64,000 bases of DNA from Pomphorhynchus laevis (lineage: Eukaryota; Acanthocephala; Palaeacanthocephala; Echinorhynchida; Pomphorhynchidae), in contig WNNJ02003327.1 in NCBI GenBank assembly GCA_012934845.2, forward strand, positions 47,613 to 111,612. The letters run 5' to 3'. A program made the translations under genes and the position numbers. Under the pieces are notes generated by a model that did not search any database, had not been told where the DNA came from, and worked only from the letters and a program-made list of their open reading frames with translations. Below are positions 44,601-54,082 of this stretch, one piece after another. Every line of letters begins with the position of its first letter. The stretch's first letter is position 1.

Positions 44601-47600
44601 TACAATTTCAGTTCCGCTCGCTTCGCTAGCGGAAAATCTTGTCCACGGAGATTAATAAAAAACTTGTGCTTCACATAATTTTCAATCGCAGTTTAAAAAA
44701 TTCCTTGTTATAATTCCTTGTCAATAAATAACATACATTGTTGGTTAATTAATCTTTACAATTACAATTGGATTAAAATTTACACACATACCTACAATTA
44801 CGCATGGACGGAAACAATAAGTATACATAAAAGAAGGAAAGAGAATGGATTCAACTCGAGGTGGGTGTGATACTCCAGGTGGTGAGGTTTGGATAAACAA
44901 ACAGCTGCAATATAAGAATCGATCGTTTTTATGTGGTTTTTGTAATGCTGACTATCGTAAGACCAGTGGTGAGAATAATTACGGTAAATAATACTTACCA
45001 TTACGGTTAAATGGTCGGCCAAATCATACTTTAATAGTTTTAAAAGTGTCCTGAAGAGAGCTAGATAAGCCTGAAGGGGTTCTAGCATTTGTCATCACGG
45101 TTCTTGTGAATCTCTCAAGGCCGAATATAAATATTGGCTATGCTGATGCGTTTACCGTTCTTACATAGTGTTATCATTAAACAAGTCAGGGCTGGACAAG
45201 AATAGTTCAGTAAGTGTTAAGATCTTAAATGGCTCTTATCTAAGGTTAGAATACCTTGATATGAAGAGGAGTGTGGTGGGGTCCTGCGAGAAATAAAAAT
45301 TAAAGAGACTAAAAATCTCATCTCTCTAGTTCATTTTGAATAATCAGCCACTTCTAGTCTTTGCACATCGGGTAAGATACCTGGGATTTACCATTACGGT
45401 TAAATGGTCGGCCAAATCATACTTGAATAGATTTAAAAGTGTCCCGAAGTGATAAGCCTAAAGCGGGTCTAGCATTTGTCATTAAAAAAGATTTATTTTT
45501 ACATGGCAAATGCGTGCCCAATAACGCTTACATCATGACCACAACAACAAAATCTAAATCATATGTCGAGAAGGTGGGTACAGAGGAGGTATTTCAATGT
45601 GATAAAAGAGGGAGCGCGGCAAACGTCGAGAGGAAGCTGATTTTAGGCGAGTTAGGCGGCGATCAGAAAAAATCAAATACCGTAGTTGTTGGAGTAATTG
45701 GGAACGTGGAATAAGATGGAATGACGGGAATGCATCGATAGAGAGAGGTGGGCGAGTGTCGTCTATTTGATTGCATTCAACAACAATTTACGCTGACGAT
45801 AAGCTAATCGGTGTAACGATCATTAGTTTTTCGTTTGTGCTAATTAAGAGAAAAGGCGTCTTGCCCACTTATTCGCTTGATAGTCAAAATCAAAAATTAA
45901 ATTTAGGTATCGCTAGCGAAATAGTATTCAATTCTACGACAGTTCCTTCCTACATCGATAAAGCGCTACTTCAGCAGATTGTATGAGCAAACAACAATTG
46001 CTCATATGTTTAATGTAACTCTTTTGTTTAGCTGTGTATTAAGCTGAATGATGTTGCTCAGGGTGCCCCGTTCTACATTGAAGTTGATAATTTTCAGACT
46101 GACAAGCAGTGAGCCCATAAAACTTAATGATGAACAACTCTAATGCTTGTCTTTAGAACGTTTCCGGTTAAAGTCTATTACGATAAAGACACTGACTGCT
46201 CTCAGGTCGATTGCGGAAGCTACTTCGACAAACTGAAGGGGATTAAACTTAAAAATGATCAAGTAAAATACACAGTAAGTCTACCAGTAGACATTGCAAC
46301 GAATCAAGGTATGTGTGTAATCCGTTAATCTTATATTTCGCATTACGTCTGCTTATGCAGTACCAGTACCGAACGATGAATGGCCAGCTTTTGAAGCAAC
46401 GAAAGCGAACTGTGAAACATTCAATACAAGTAGAAACCAAGACTTACCTACACAATATTTTACTAATCCATCAATTTTGATCAATTTAGAAATAGAAGCA
46501 ACTTGTGACGTGACTGACCATGTTGCACATTTTGAACATATTAAGTCTTTACAGAAAACAGTAATACAACCGATTGCGATTATGCCTTTAAACTGTCTAT
46601 TTAATTTAGCTGTGTGGAATATTGGCAGAAACGGAAAATCTTCCAGGTGCGCCGTTTTTCATGGAACATTTGGGCTCTGATTCAACAGCAAAGTAAGCTT
46701 AGAAATTTCGTATACAAAATAGCCAAGTTTATATCCGTGCAAAGAAAGTTCCCGATAACGATCTACTACAAGTTGCCAGAAACGTGTGCTGGCGGTGTCT
46801 GCGATACGTTTATCAGTGATAACCTTAAAGACATCGAATTAAATTCAGAAGCAAAGTGCACAGTTAGTCCTTCAACGGGTATTCAATTGAACCGAGGTAC
46901 GTGTCGTAACCCTTAGTAGCTACTAGCGTCGTAGCTGCAATTTTGTTTTTATTTGTGTCACTTAAGTGCCAGTAAGAACTATAGATTTTATTACCGACCA
47001 AAAAAGGAATGAGTGCGAAACAAGCAATTACGGTAACGATTCATCAACTACAGTTGCACTTCATATATTCATCTGGTTATGTGCTTACTTTAGAGTTTAA
47101 GGATGTTAAAATTAAAATAGAAGTTGATGCTATTGTTGTTGCTGATCTTAAAGATGCCACACAGGAATTGGTAATGTAGATTATAGAGCTCGAATAAACT
47201 GTTTTTCTTCTCTTATTATTCGCTTTCTTCAGATTTGTGCTTTGCTTGCTGAGAATCCGACGGACAATGCATTCTACGTCGAAGTTGGCACTTTGGTTTT
47301 CGACAGTAATGCGCCTGCTAAGTAACTAAACTTCCGACTATTGAATTCCTTTAAAACTGCAATTGAATTTCTATCATTAGCAATCAGTTCCTTGCTACAA
47401 TATACTGCAAAGGAACGGATAATGGTGAAGAATGCGTAACCATGCTGAAAAATACTTTCGAATTTCAGATTTCAAAAGAGAGCGGAGGTAATTATTATGT
47501 TTAAACGATCTAATTTAAAATACAGGACGATCTAATTTAATAACCGAGTTTTTCTACGATCTTTTTTGTTTAAGCACCGATTTCATTGAAACAATGGTCT

Positions 47601-50511
47601 GACGTTGTAACTAAAAGAAACAACTGTTCTACAACTAACAAAGGTATATTACTATGTATTTAATTTACATTTAACTATGAAATGAATAAGATCAGGTAAC
47701 TGACTCTACGTATATTAAATTATTTATTAATTAAAAATAGGGATAAATAAAATTTAAATAATTTACTAATAAATAATTAAGAAATAATAAATAAGTATAA
47801 ATAATTAATAATTAATTAAGATCTCTTATAATAGATTTTATCCAATTTATATTTATATCAATAATATATTTATATATTAATATATTTTGAACAGTATGGT
47901 ACCAATTACAAAAAGAAAATCTAGAAAGTTGTTTTTCTTCTGATAATTAACGCTTTAGCATTTAAAAAATAAAACTCATTCTTTGTAATTTTCAGTCTTG
48001 CTGGTTGCATTTATTAACTAAACGAATGTTTGCGAATTATTAAAATATTGTCTGATTGAGAAAATAATTAATACCTTTATATTAGTATTGCATTAATGAC
48101 ATTTCGGGATAAGTGCAAGCTACAATTGAAGAATTAAATCAGATAACCGAGTCTATATATTTAAAAAATAAAGATAAATAACAAATTATAAACAATTCTT
48201 ATAAGATTTTATATAATTCAAAATATAAATTATTGAAATATATATTGAAATTTAAAATAAAAGTCAACTTGTATGAATTGACTAAAAATAACAGACGATG
48301 TATAAGAATAAAGATTAGAAGTCATCAGGAGGGACTGCTATGTTATCAGGTTTCGACCCCTATTTTTGACCCAGCATAGCGGCTAGGCAAAATACATAGA
48401 CCAATTGGTATGCTATACAGTCACTTATTTTATCTGTCCAAGCGTAAATTTAGAATAGTCTTACCAACCCATCAGTTGTAATCAACCCATCAGTTGGTCT
48501 GATATAGTAAAGTTAAACACTGACCCGACTATCCATATGACATATTCAAATATGATTTACATACATTCGTTATATTGAGATTATTCAGGATTTTTGCAGC
48601 AATTCGAAATTCATTTTTCCTTAATGTTTTAAAAACTTTCCATTGATTCATAGAAGTTAAACAGAACCCCAATTATGCTGGTAATAATAAAGGTTTTTTA
48701 ATAATTATTCTTTGACCTAACATAGCGGCTAGACCAAATACATGCTAATGACGTATTTCCTCTTATGCAATTTGATTATCCAGTAAATTTTATTTAAATA
48801 CAAAGCAAATTGTTTATTATCTATCCATAATTTTTTTCGCTTAATAGTTTAAATAAATTTTTAATTACATTTTGTGTTCTTTTATTTTGTAAAATTATAA
48901 AAAAGAAATCCATTAAACTTGCTTGAAAATTAGCAGAAAAATGATGTCGTATCAATAATGAATATCAAGTTTGGGCCAAATTCCTGGACCAAGCATAGCA
49001 GCCGGATCAAATACATGCTAATGGCGTATTGATCTGAAGAAATTTGACTATCTAGTATCGTTTCTAATACAAAGAATATTATTTATTATCAATCCATAAA
49101 AATTTTCGCTAATGATTTTAAATTTATTCTTTATATTATTGTGTTGATTTATATATTTTACTATTTTCTGCTTGATGTTATTTTTATAGTAACCTAGTTT
49201 AAAATATGCATCTATTAAATTATTTAAATGATTTTGAAGAAAGCCAATATCATTACATATTGTTGCAATTCTTAAAATTTCATTATTTAATGTATTATAT
49301 TTTATATTATATGGTATGCATGAATGCTCATGCAAAAATATGTTTCTTGTAAATTTAAATATGCCTTCTTTACGATATAAATTAAAAGCAGTTTTAATTG
49401 ATGTTAATTAAATGTTCATATCAAGATATATACTTTCTTCATCATAAATAATTGAATAAAAATTATTAGAATTTAATACACATATATAATCAATGTATCG
49501 AAACATATTTCATATTTCATATATTTATATAGTTTAGATTTAGTTTTTACACAGTTATGAACAAATTCGTATTCTATAAAGCTTAAAACTAAGTAAGCTA
49601 TAATTGGGCTACTATTACCACCCATTGGAACACCTTTTACTTGTCTAAATATAGATGTCCCTACTTTTAAATAATTTTGATTTATCAAAATATTTAAGGA
49701 TTCTATTAATTCAATTTTATCCATATATTTATATTCACTTAATGGTTTAATTTTTGTTAAATAGGCGTTATAATTATTATAACATATATATGTATATCTT
49801 TTTCCGAATATAAGATTAGTTAATTTTACTTACGCTTATTTAATATCTACTAAATCTAGATTTGTATAAAGAATACTAAAATCGTATGTATTTATATTTT
49901 AAAAATTTATTCCTTTTGTCTGTTCTAAAAATTCTTTTGTAGAATTAATACAAACGAACAATTTAGAAATCCAGACCATAATCAAGATCAGTGATCATGC
50001 GAATGTTGCCCAAGGTGACAGCATTGAGCTGCAGAAAGCGGTAAATGCTCAGGCGTACATCAACACCACTTTACTGATTGTCTCGTTTTAGCTGTGTAGT
50101 AAATTGAAAACTGTTAATAATGTAGCACCGTATTACATCAATATAGTAGGTTTTAATCAAGATTTAAAGTGAGTAACTGCTAATTATCCGTTTACTTGTA
50201 AGTTGGCTTTTCAACTTGACACAGGGAATTCAACGCAACCTTGTACTACAAACATGTAGACGGAATAGATGATTGCATGAATAAAGGTTGCGACGCATAC
50301 TTGGATGAAAATTTTAAAGAAATAGAAGTTAGTATTAATGGTAAAGAATTGGTATACACAGTAACGAAACCAATGGAACTTGATGCTAATTTGAGTATAT
50401 ATAAACAGACTTGGTAAAATTCAATTTTTGAACTATTTTGCATCTTCAGATAAGGTTAACGCTGGAAAATGGATAGAAGTTGAGCTAAGGAAAAAAGAAT
50501 GCAACCTTTAG
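35641..50511 (+). CDS. Membrane-anchored protein with four repeated modules, 18 exons, 587 aa
   Basis: Exons: 35641-35690, 35741-35910, 45856-45980, 46032-46108, 46157-46308, 46361-46429, 46490-46560, 46610-46692, 46745-46896, 46967-47032, 47094-47170, 47233-47321, 47381-47487, 47575-47643, 49943-50040, 50092-50168, 50225-50394, 50450-50511. All introns are GT-AG, phases agree throughout, and the total is 1764 bp without a stop. Residues ~18-45 form one transmembrane helix (AGILCLSLVLIGVGFGIILS) after a short basic N-terminus, so a type II orientation is likely. A Thr-rich stalk follows, then four modules spread over four exons each with phases 1-0-2-1. Module signature: C.L..., then APFYIEV..F, then (K/T)FP(V/I).(I/V)YY..., C....C..YF, LK.I.L, YTVS, then VPV, C-E-T-x-N. 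Cysteines suggest disulphides outside the cell. I do not recognise the family. ATG at 35641 is the only start before the helix. Two introns carry transposons, yet the coding frame is intact. Confidence 0.82.
37321..37854 (+). CDS. LINE E4 ORF1, C-terminal part
   Basis: Frame open from the 5' truncation point to TAG at 37852-37854. It shows CVIVTNITPSNSL, then LLKIVFKHRSHASSVLSQRF, IFPDRAPSEIAQIS, IEKRRREENGE. This matches the pattern of LINE ORF1 RNA-binding C-termini. It overlaps the ORF2 ATG by 37 bp in another frame, which is a common ORF1/ORF2 arrangement in this LINE class. The N-terminal finger seen in the 31.5- and 60.7-kb copies is missing here. Confidence 0.75.
   Translation, partial: NNYSPTHVSRPPLRKRFASRDRCVIVTNITPSNSLSPQARLDHDVSAVRSILSSIDPADKPSFFKDISPVAFIRLNKSSQSNPSQPPLLKIVFKHRSHASSVLSQRFKLMSSSTTRIFPDRAPSEIAQISSARIEKRRREENGETSLAIRNIDGNFQIVHTRPKIRWRSISPMCLLH
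37818..40686 (+). CDS. LINE E4 ORF2: APE endonuclease and reverse transcriptase, one frameshift
   Basis: Rex1/CR1-like ORF2. Endonuclease: LTESWHSDSDD near 37970, VYRPGSSAPT near 38220, LGDFNIRLDRP near 38320, SDHFLITL near 38515. RT: NKTSPADPLPTHIL near 39210, YRPISLLPTLYKLLE near 39400, FRSNHSTEIACIKV near 39505, SLDLSSAFDIVDH (A) near 39605, VPQGSVLGPLLFSLLLGDL (B) near 39785, MQYADDILIYV (C) near 39875. All catalytic Asp residues are present. One frameshift near 40085-40100 moves reading to the frame ending at 40686 (HLRRFDHTSTYFA, NYSNNYGLRSFLA). The sense strand is markedly C+T-rich, unlike the AT-rich surroundings. Youngest LINE in the window. Confidence 0.9.
40719..40734 (+). promoter_or_regulatory. 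E4 3'-terminal hairpin
   Basis: Six-base-pair stem with a four-base loop just before atttgccac and the tail. The E4 copy at 19519-19535 has a changed base pair in the same stem (G:C to A:T), so pairing is kept. It is probably the RT recognition structure for this LINE's RNA. Confidence 0.6.
40767..42068. other. AT-rich stretch, no gene; imperfect direct repeats
   Basis: Very AT-rich. Segments near 41070-41160 and 41560-41660 share ttttacct(tt)cagtataaca and aaattcatttacat(t/c)gat, so an imperfect direct repeat lies about 480 bp apart. A catt(a/g)atgaattt motif recurs near 41120 and 41220. Nothing coding recognised. Confidence 0.55.
42069..42332 (-). mobile_element. Possible RT fragment of a LINE
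   Basis: An 87-codon minus-strand frame contains VKSVVNGIARHLSKLGLSLN followed by PTKSNYIYN, which looks like RT motif D (A...I..WL..LGL.LNP.KS). Too short to place. 42333-42640 is otherwise unrecognised and holds a short palindrome at 42525-42552. Confidence 0.4.
42930..43190 (-). mobile_element. RT fragment of a LINE (RTE/CR1-like)
   Basis: Minus-strand translation gives a decayed catalytic motif followed by GLLGTSRSDYIRLMELMIKV and STYGFKINCSQFWLL, matching the RT segment after YADD (D..LL.......L..L........GLKIN..KT). One frame slip sits near the catalytic site. 42640-42930 downstream has an open but unrecognised frame. Confidence 0.5.
43255..43286. repeat. Short-loop palindrome, 14-bp arms
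   Basis: ctcaacgccttaat / attaaggcgttgag with a 4-base spacer. Lies in AT-rich intron sequence. Confidence 0.9.
43354..43641 (+). other. Unrecognised 95-codon open frame inside the intron
   Basis: Open from ATG to stop with fairly ordinary composition (contains RPEIQLARDFAIINTSLKW and LFLGYLCNDREKRFFQC). No family recognised and no splice signals or partner exons evident. Could be chance in AT-rich DNA or a TE scrap. Confidence 0.2.
43933..44340. repeat. Direct repeat pair followed by a 33-bp minisatellite
   Basis: 43933-44006 and 44160-44235 share about 75 bp (tttggaatgatgtttattta ... cactgcgaacatcatg) with few differences. At 44243-44340 three imperfect copies of a ~33-bp unit (gttctataaacatttcagtt, then tacaagcatt) follow. 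No coding content. Confidence 0.7.
44407..44480 (-). mobile_element. LINE E4 3' end, very short
   Basis: Reverse complement of the E4 terminus: A-rich tail, gtggcaaat, hairpin region, gcttacatga and ctacaacaacaaa. The insertion is truncated to the 3' UTR, so it looks like a SINE but need not be one. A short-loop palindrome (44488-44512) follows. Confidence 0.75.
44844..44995 (+). mobile_element. ORF1 N-terminal fragment of an E2-like LINE
   Basis: Translation from ATG at 44844 gives MDSTRGGCDTPGGEVWINKQ, then YKNRSFLCGFCNADYRKTSG. This matches the N-terminus of E2 ORF1 (GCDTDDCDVW ... FICGFCCALTHL) in order and spacing. It ends at the 386-bp repeat. Confidence 0.55.
44996..45483. repeat. 386-bp repeat unit with ~95-bp terminal direct repeats
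   Basis: Segment 44996-45094 recurs at 45388-45482 (ttaccattacggttaaatgg ... tctagcatttgtcat), so about 1.25 tandem units are present. The unit from 45095 is repeated almost identically at 57002-57398. No ORF or transposase recognised. Could be a satellite monomer, a circular-intermediate insertion, or a miniature element with direct terminal repeats. Confidence 0.85.
45484..45765 (-). mobile_element. LINE E4 3' end fragment
   Basis: Reverse complement of the end of E4 ORF2 and its 3' UTR: tail, gcaaatgcgt, gcttacat, then codons for the C-terminus (gtcgagaaggtg, ggagcgcgg, gttgttggagtaatt). The open frame on the plus strand across it is antisense. Confidence 0.88.
47644..49942 (-). mobile_element. 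Penelope-like element, tandem partial copies, inside an intron
   Basis: Minus-strand RT of the Penelope type: YDFSILYTNL near 49870, YKYMDKIELIESLNILIN near 49720, RQVKGVPMGGNSSPII near 49650, EYEFVHNC, a decayed YIDD-type motif near 49485, then HSCIPYNIKYNTLNNEILR and DAYFKLGYYKNNIKQKI to 49048. Downstream, segments starting near 49010, 48745 and 48380 each repeat a 3' region with the same end motif, giving a head-to-tail partial array as known for PLEs. Frames are broken. 47885-48709 is duplicated at 53245-54082. Whole block lies in the intron between exons 14 and 15 of the repeated-module gene. Confidence 0.75.
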
Positions 50512-50621
50512 TAAAGAAAATGAACGGAGTTCATAAAAAATGACTTTTGTTCAGTAACGAACAAATGTATCTTTCCAACGGCGTACCTGCCACTTCTAAC
50601 TAACAGCTGAATTTTAATTGA

Positions 50622-50627
50622 AATAAA
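50622..50627 (+). promoter_or_regulatory. Candidate polyadenylation signal AATAAA
   Basis: Lies 111 bp after the stop codon of the repeated-module gene, inside aaataaaaaataattcc, followed by a T-rich stretch. Confidence 0.5.
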
Positions 50628-50639
50628 AAATAATTCCTT

Positions 50640-51189
50640 ATTTCTTTTTTGTTTTTCTTTTTGATTTATCAAACCGTTTTAAATCGGTGGTTGATCTGCA
50701 GCTTTAAACACACGTAATTCGCGTATAAAACATCCATCTAGTTCGAATACGATTTTTTATGAGCAAAGAAGCAAAGAGATGAATGGCAGATTATATAAGG
50801 TGAGCACTGTCTACAGAAACCAAATTTATTAAAATGTTTAAATTAACAGGCATCTTGGTAATCACTGCAAATACGATTTCCGAAGCGCAACTTTGAGAAT
50901 AATCTTATTGATGTCTCAACCCAGCGCATTATTTCCATCAATTAACGAGGCCAGACACCAGTTATGACGCGAGATAGAGGGCGGTGCTTCCTCGCTGAAG
51001 TCCGATGATTGCTAATCCTTTATATTTTCAGATCTGTTTAAATTACAGGAGTCTATCCATCCTGCATTTAAACTTCATTACATATTATTATAACATACTA
51101 TATAGACTAACATACATTATAGACTTGGTAAAATTCAATTTTTGAACTATTTATAAGTAAATACATGGCTATAAATTCATGGCTTCAAA
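50640..51189. other. Intergenic, no gene; duplicated intron piece
   Basis: No coding match. At about 51122-51153 the string agacttggtaaaattcaatt and the next 12 bases repeat the region around the last intron of the host gene (50408-50440). Confidence 0.6.
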
Positions 51190-51224
51190 CATGGCTATAG
51201 TCTTTTTACAAGACTATAGCCATG
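51190..51224. repeat. Short-loop palindrome, 15-bp arms
   Basis: catggctatagtctt / aagactatagccatg with a 5-base spacer. Confidence 0.92.
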
Positions 51225-51273
51225 CAGCTGTTTTGTCTGCTCACGGTAAAACCTATTTTATATCAACAAAATC

Positions 51274-51995
51274 TTAATACGGATACAGGATATTGAAATT
51301 GGAATCTATGCAAAGCCATGTAATTAGCGTTTTCTTAAAGTGCACTCTATTTGATATATTGACGATATTATCTGGAAGTTTGTTCCAAAGCCTCACTGCT
51401 CGATGAGAAAGGCGATATAGTCTTCCGAGTTTGCCGTGATGCAGGGTCCTCACAGTAAGAGAGTGACCTCGTTTAGTACTTCGCTGGCTTTGCTGAAAGC
51501 AGTCGACCGGGAATCCGTCACGCTCGAATAACATATCCCTAAAACATAAATTGCGCAAGCGGTCCTTATAAGACAATTTCCTGATGGAATGACACGATCT
51601 CGTCAACCTACGGATGACATTTTCAAGCTCATTCATCTCACCACCTGTGCACGGAAATAACGCAGGGATACAATATTTAATAATAGGACGAATAAGTGAA
51701 TTGTATATTATTTTAAGGAAGCCGATGGATTACAAAATCATCCCGAACCACATAGTTAAGCTTCCTGGTCGTTTCGATGATTATGTCCGTGCTTGGGAGA
51801 CTCTTCAATGACTTGTGCACAAGTATTCCTAAATCTCTAGTGCATTGTACCTGCGTAATTGGCTCGGCATCTAATTTACATATGAAAGAAAATTTCTTAT
51901 ATAGAATTAACATCCGGCGTAGGTTGCAAAGCGATCTTAAATTTATCGCGTCATAGCTGTACAGAACAATTAGTACACGATCGCATTTCATTTTC
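51274..51995 (-). mobile_element. CR1-type LINE C-terminal fragment
   Basis: Minus strand. The first frame (51991-51713) has CKLDAEPITQVQCTRDLGIL (the V.DLG motif after the RT palm). The second (51636-51274) has YKDRLRNLCFRD, RGHSLTVRTLHH and HRAVRLWNKLPDNIV. There is a frame change near 51700. Same type as 19602-19995 but a different family. Confidence 0.75.
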
Positions 51996-53244
51996 GCTTC
52001 TGCATCCCATGCGTTTGACAGCCTAATCGTTACATGTACAGCATCTTAGCACTTAACCCGATTTTCAACGTGCCATCTGGTAATGAGTTTGTAGTGTAAT
52101 AACTTATATTTTTAACGATGAACTTATTGTATATGGAACTGATTGTATCTGAATAATGCATTATTAAGCAAATAATGATGAATCTTGATAATAGTTTAAG
52201 CAAATGCCAGTTACTTGATAATGCCACAAATTACCCTGATAATTATAAATCAAAATATTAGATTAACTTTAAAGTGTTTATTAATAATTTAATAAAACGA
52301 CAAAACGAAATCGACGGATTTTGGGTGTGAAAATAGTCTGCTACTCAGATTGCTCCATACCTCTTGATCTTCAATGACAGGCAAAAACTCACTTTCGGAT
52401 AACCTAAGGCGTTCCGCTTTAAGATTTGCTTTCTCCGCTTTAATCTAACACGAGATTTTCCATAGAGATCAGTCAGAAACACCTCACTAATAAGCCGATC
52501 CTATACGTCTTCAGAACGTGTCCTTACCACCTCGCCTGACTTTCAATATAAAGAAATAACGGATTTACTTCAATATTCTCGTAATTAGCCAAGAAATTAT
52601 CATTATCACTAGGAATCCAAACTGTTTGGTTCCTACCGTAAATCGAGAATAATGTAACCAAGAGCATAACCTCCTTTACATCAGATATTACTTGTCCGCA
52701 ATCCACATTTATTAATACTCTTGGCTCAAGTACCAGCACATTGTAAGAACTTTGTCGAATTCCAACACATTAGAGAGACAACTAAGGTTTCATGTCTATA
52801 GCACGCATACGACTTGTATTTAGTTCATAAAGAAGTGGTATGATATCCCACAATCTTTTTCAAAAAGCTTGATATAACGTTTTCTCTAAATTTACTCTAC
52901 AGTGGATTGGTTAAAAAATTATTTAATCAGTTTGCTAATTGATAAGAGATTGAAGAGCTTGTCTGTATTTTCACTGTTTGCACGCAAGCAACACTGCGCT
53001 TATGTCAACTGCTACTTAAGTTTCCTTCTTATCTTTAATTCTAAGGATATCCATGTATCCTTAGTATGCCCCTGTAATGAAACATATTATCTGATCGCCT
53101 TTCTTTGGAATTGGTATCAGCAACCCGGTTTACTACTCACTATGAATCTTTCCTTTCTTCAATACAACGTTAAAGATTCGCGATAACTTCAAAGATACGT
53201 GAAATTAGTTTGCAAAACGTACAGAAACAAATAATTGATTGGGG
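51996..53244. other. No gene recognised
   Basis: AT-rich. A 71-codon minus-strand frame at 52524-52739 (VISDVKEVMLLVTLFSIYGR, NQTVWIPSDNDNFLANYENI) and a 94-codon plus-strand frame at 52902-53186 are open but not recognisable. The first has plausible composition and could be a gene relic. Confidence 0.4.
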
Positions 53245-54082
53245 TTTTGAACAGTATGGTACCAATGCAATTTACAAATAGTAAAAAAACAAGTCTAGAA
53301 AGTTGTTTTTCTTCTGATAATTAACGCTTTAGCATTTAAAAAATAAAACTCATTCTTTGTAATTTTCAGTCTTGCTGGTTGCATTTATTAACTAAACGAA
53401 TGTTTGCGAATTATTAAAATATTGTCTGATTGAGAAAATAATTAATACCTTTATATTAGTATTGCATTAATGACATTTCGGGATAAGTGCAAGCTACAAT
53501 TGAAGAATTAAATCAGATAACCGAGTCTATATATTTAAAAAATAAAGATAAATAACAAATTATAAACAATTCTTATAAGATTTTATATAATTCAAAATAT
53601 AAATTATTGAAATATATATTGAAATTTAAAATAAAAGTCAACTTGTATGAATTGACTAAAAATAACAGACGATGTATAAGAATAAAGATTAGAAGTCATC
53701 AGGAGGGACTGCTATGTTATCAGGTTTCGACCCCTATTTTTGACCCAGCATAGCGGCTAGGCAAAATACATAGACCAATTGGTATGCTATACAGTCACTT
53801 ATTTTATCTGTCCAAGCGTAAATTTAGAATAGTCTTACCAACCCATCAGTTGTAATCAACCCATCAGTTGGTCTTATATAGTAAAGTTAAACACTGACCC
53901 GACTATCCATATGACATATTCAAATATGATTTACATACATTCGTTATATTGAGTTTATTCAGGATTTTTGCAGCCATTCGAAATTCATTTTTCCTTAATG
54001 TTTTAAAACACTTTCCATTGATTCATAGAAGTTAAACAGAACCCCAATTATGCTGGTAATAATAAAGCTTTTTAAATAATTA
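53245..54082. repeat. Second copy of the 830-bp PLE-associated duplication
   Basis: Near-identical to 47885-48709 with a few substitutions and small indels (for example an extra tgcaattt segment near the start). Contains one copy of the PLE end motif (53708-53756). Same orientation. Confidence 0.92.

Larger units (their letters stand above)
35911..45855 (+). other. 9.9-kb TE-filled intron of the repeated-module gene
   Basis: Starts gtatgtg and ends aagagaaaag, joining exon 2 (phase 1) to exon 3. Other introns of the gene are 48-70 bp, apart from the one at 47644-49942. Contents: AT-rich sequence with small palindromes (36430-36449, 36836-36858), E4 LINE at 37321-40766, LINE scraps, direct repeats and two E4 3' ends. 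35911-37320 holds no recognisable gene. Confidence 0.75.

Noticed and set aside
45439-45714. 91-codon plus-strand open frame
   Set aside because: It is antisense to the E4 LINE C-terminus (reverse complement of 40520-40690), so not a gene.
48290-48381. Hammerhead ribozyme near the PLE 3' motif (ctgatga and gaaa are both nearby)
   Set aside because: The order and pairing do not fit: ctgatga lies outside the stem after gaaac, and no stem II joins them in any circular permutation. Kept as an unknown structured motif.
45856-50511. ML/NPC2 (MD-2-related) lipid-binding domain for the repeated module
   Set aside because: A hydrophobic beta-rich pattern with cysteines looked similar at first, but cysteine spacing and motif order do not match. 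Identity left open.
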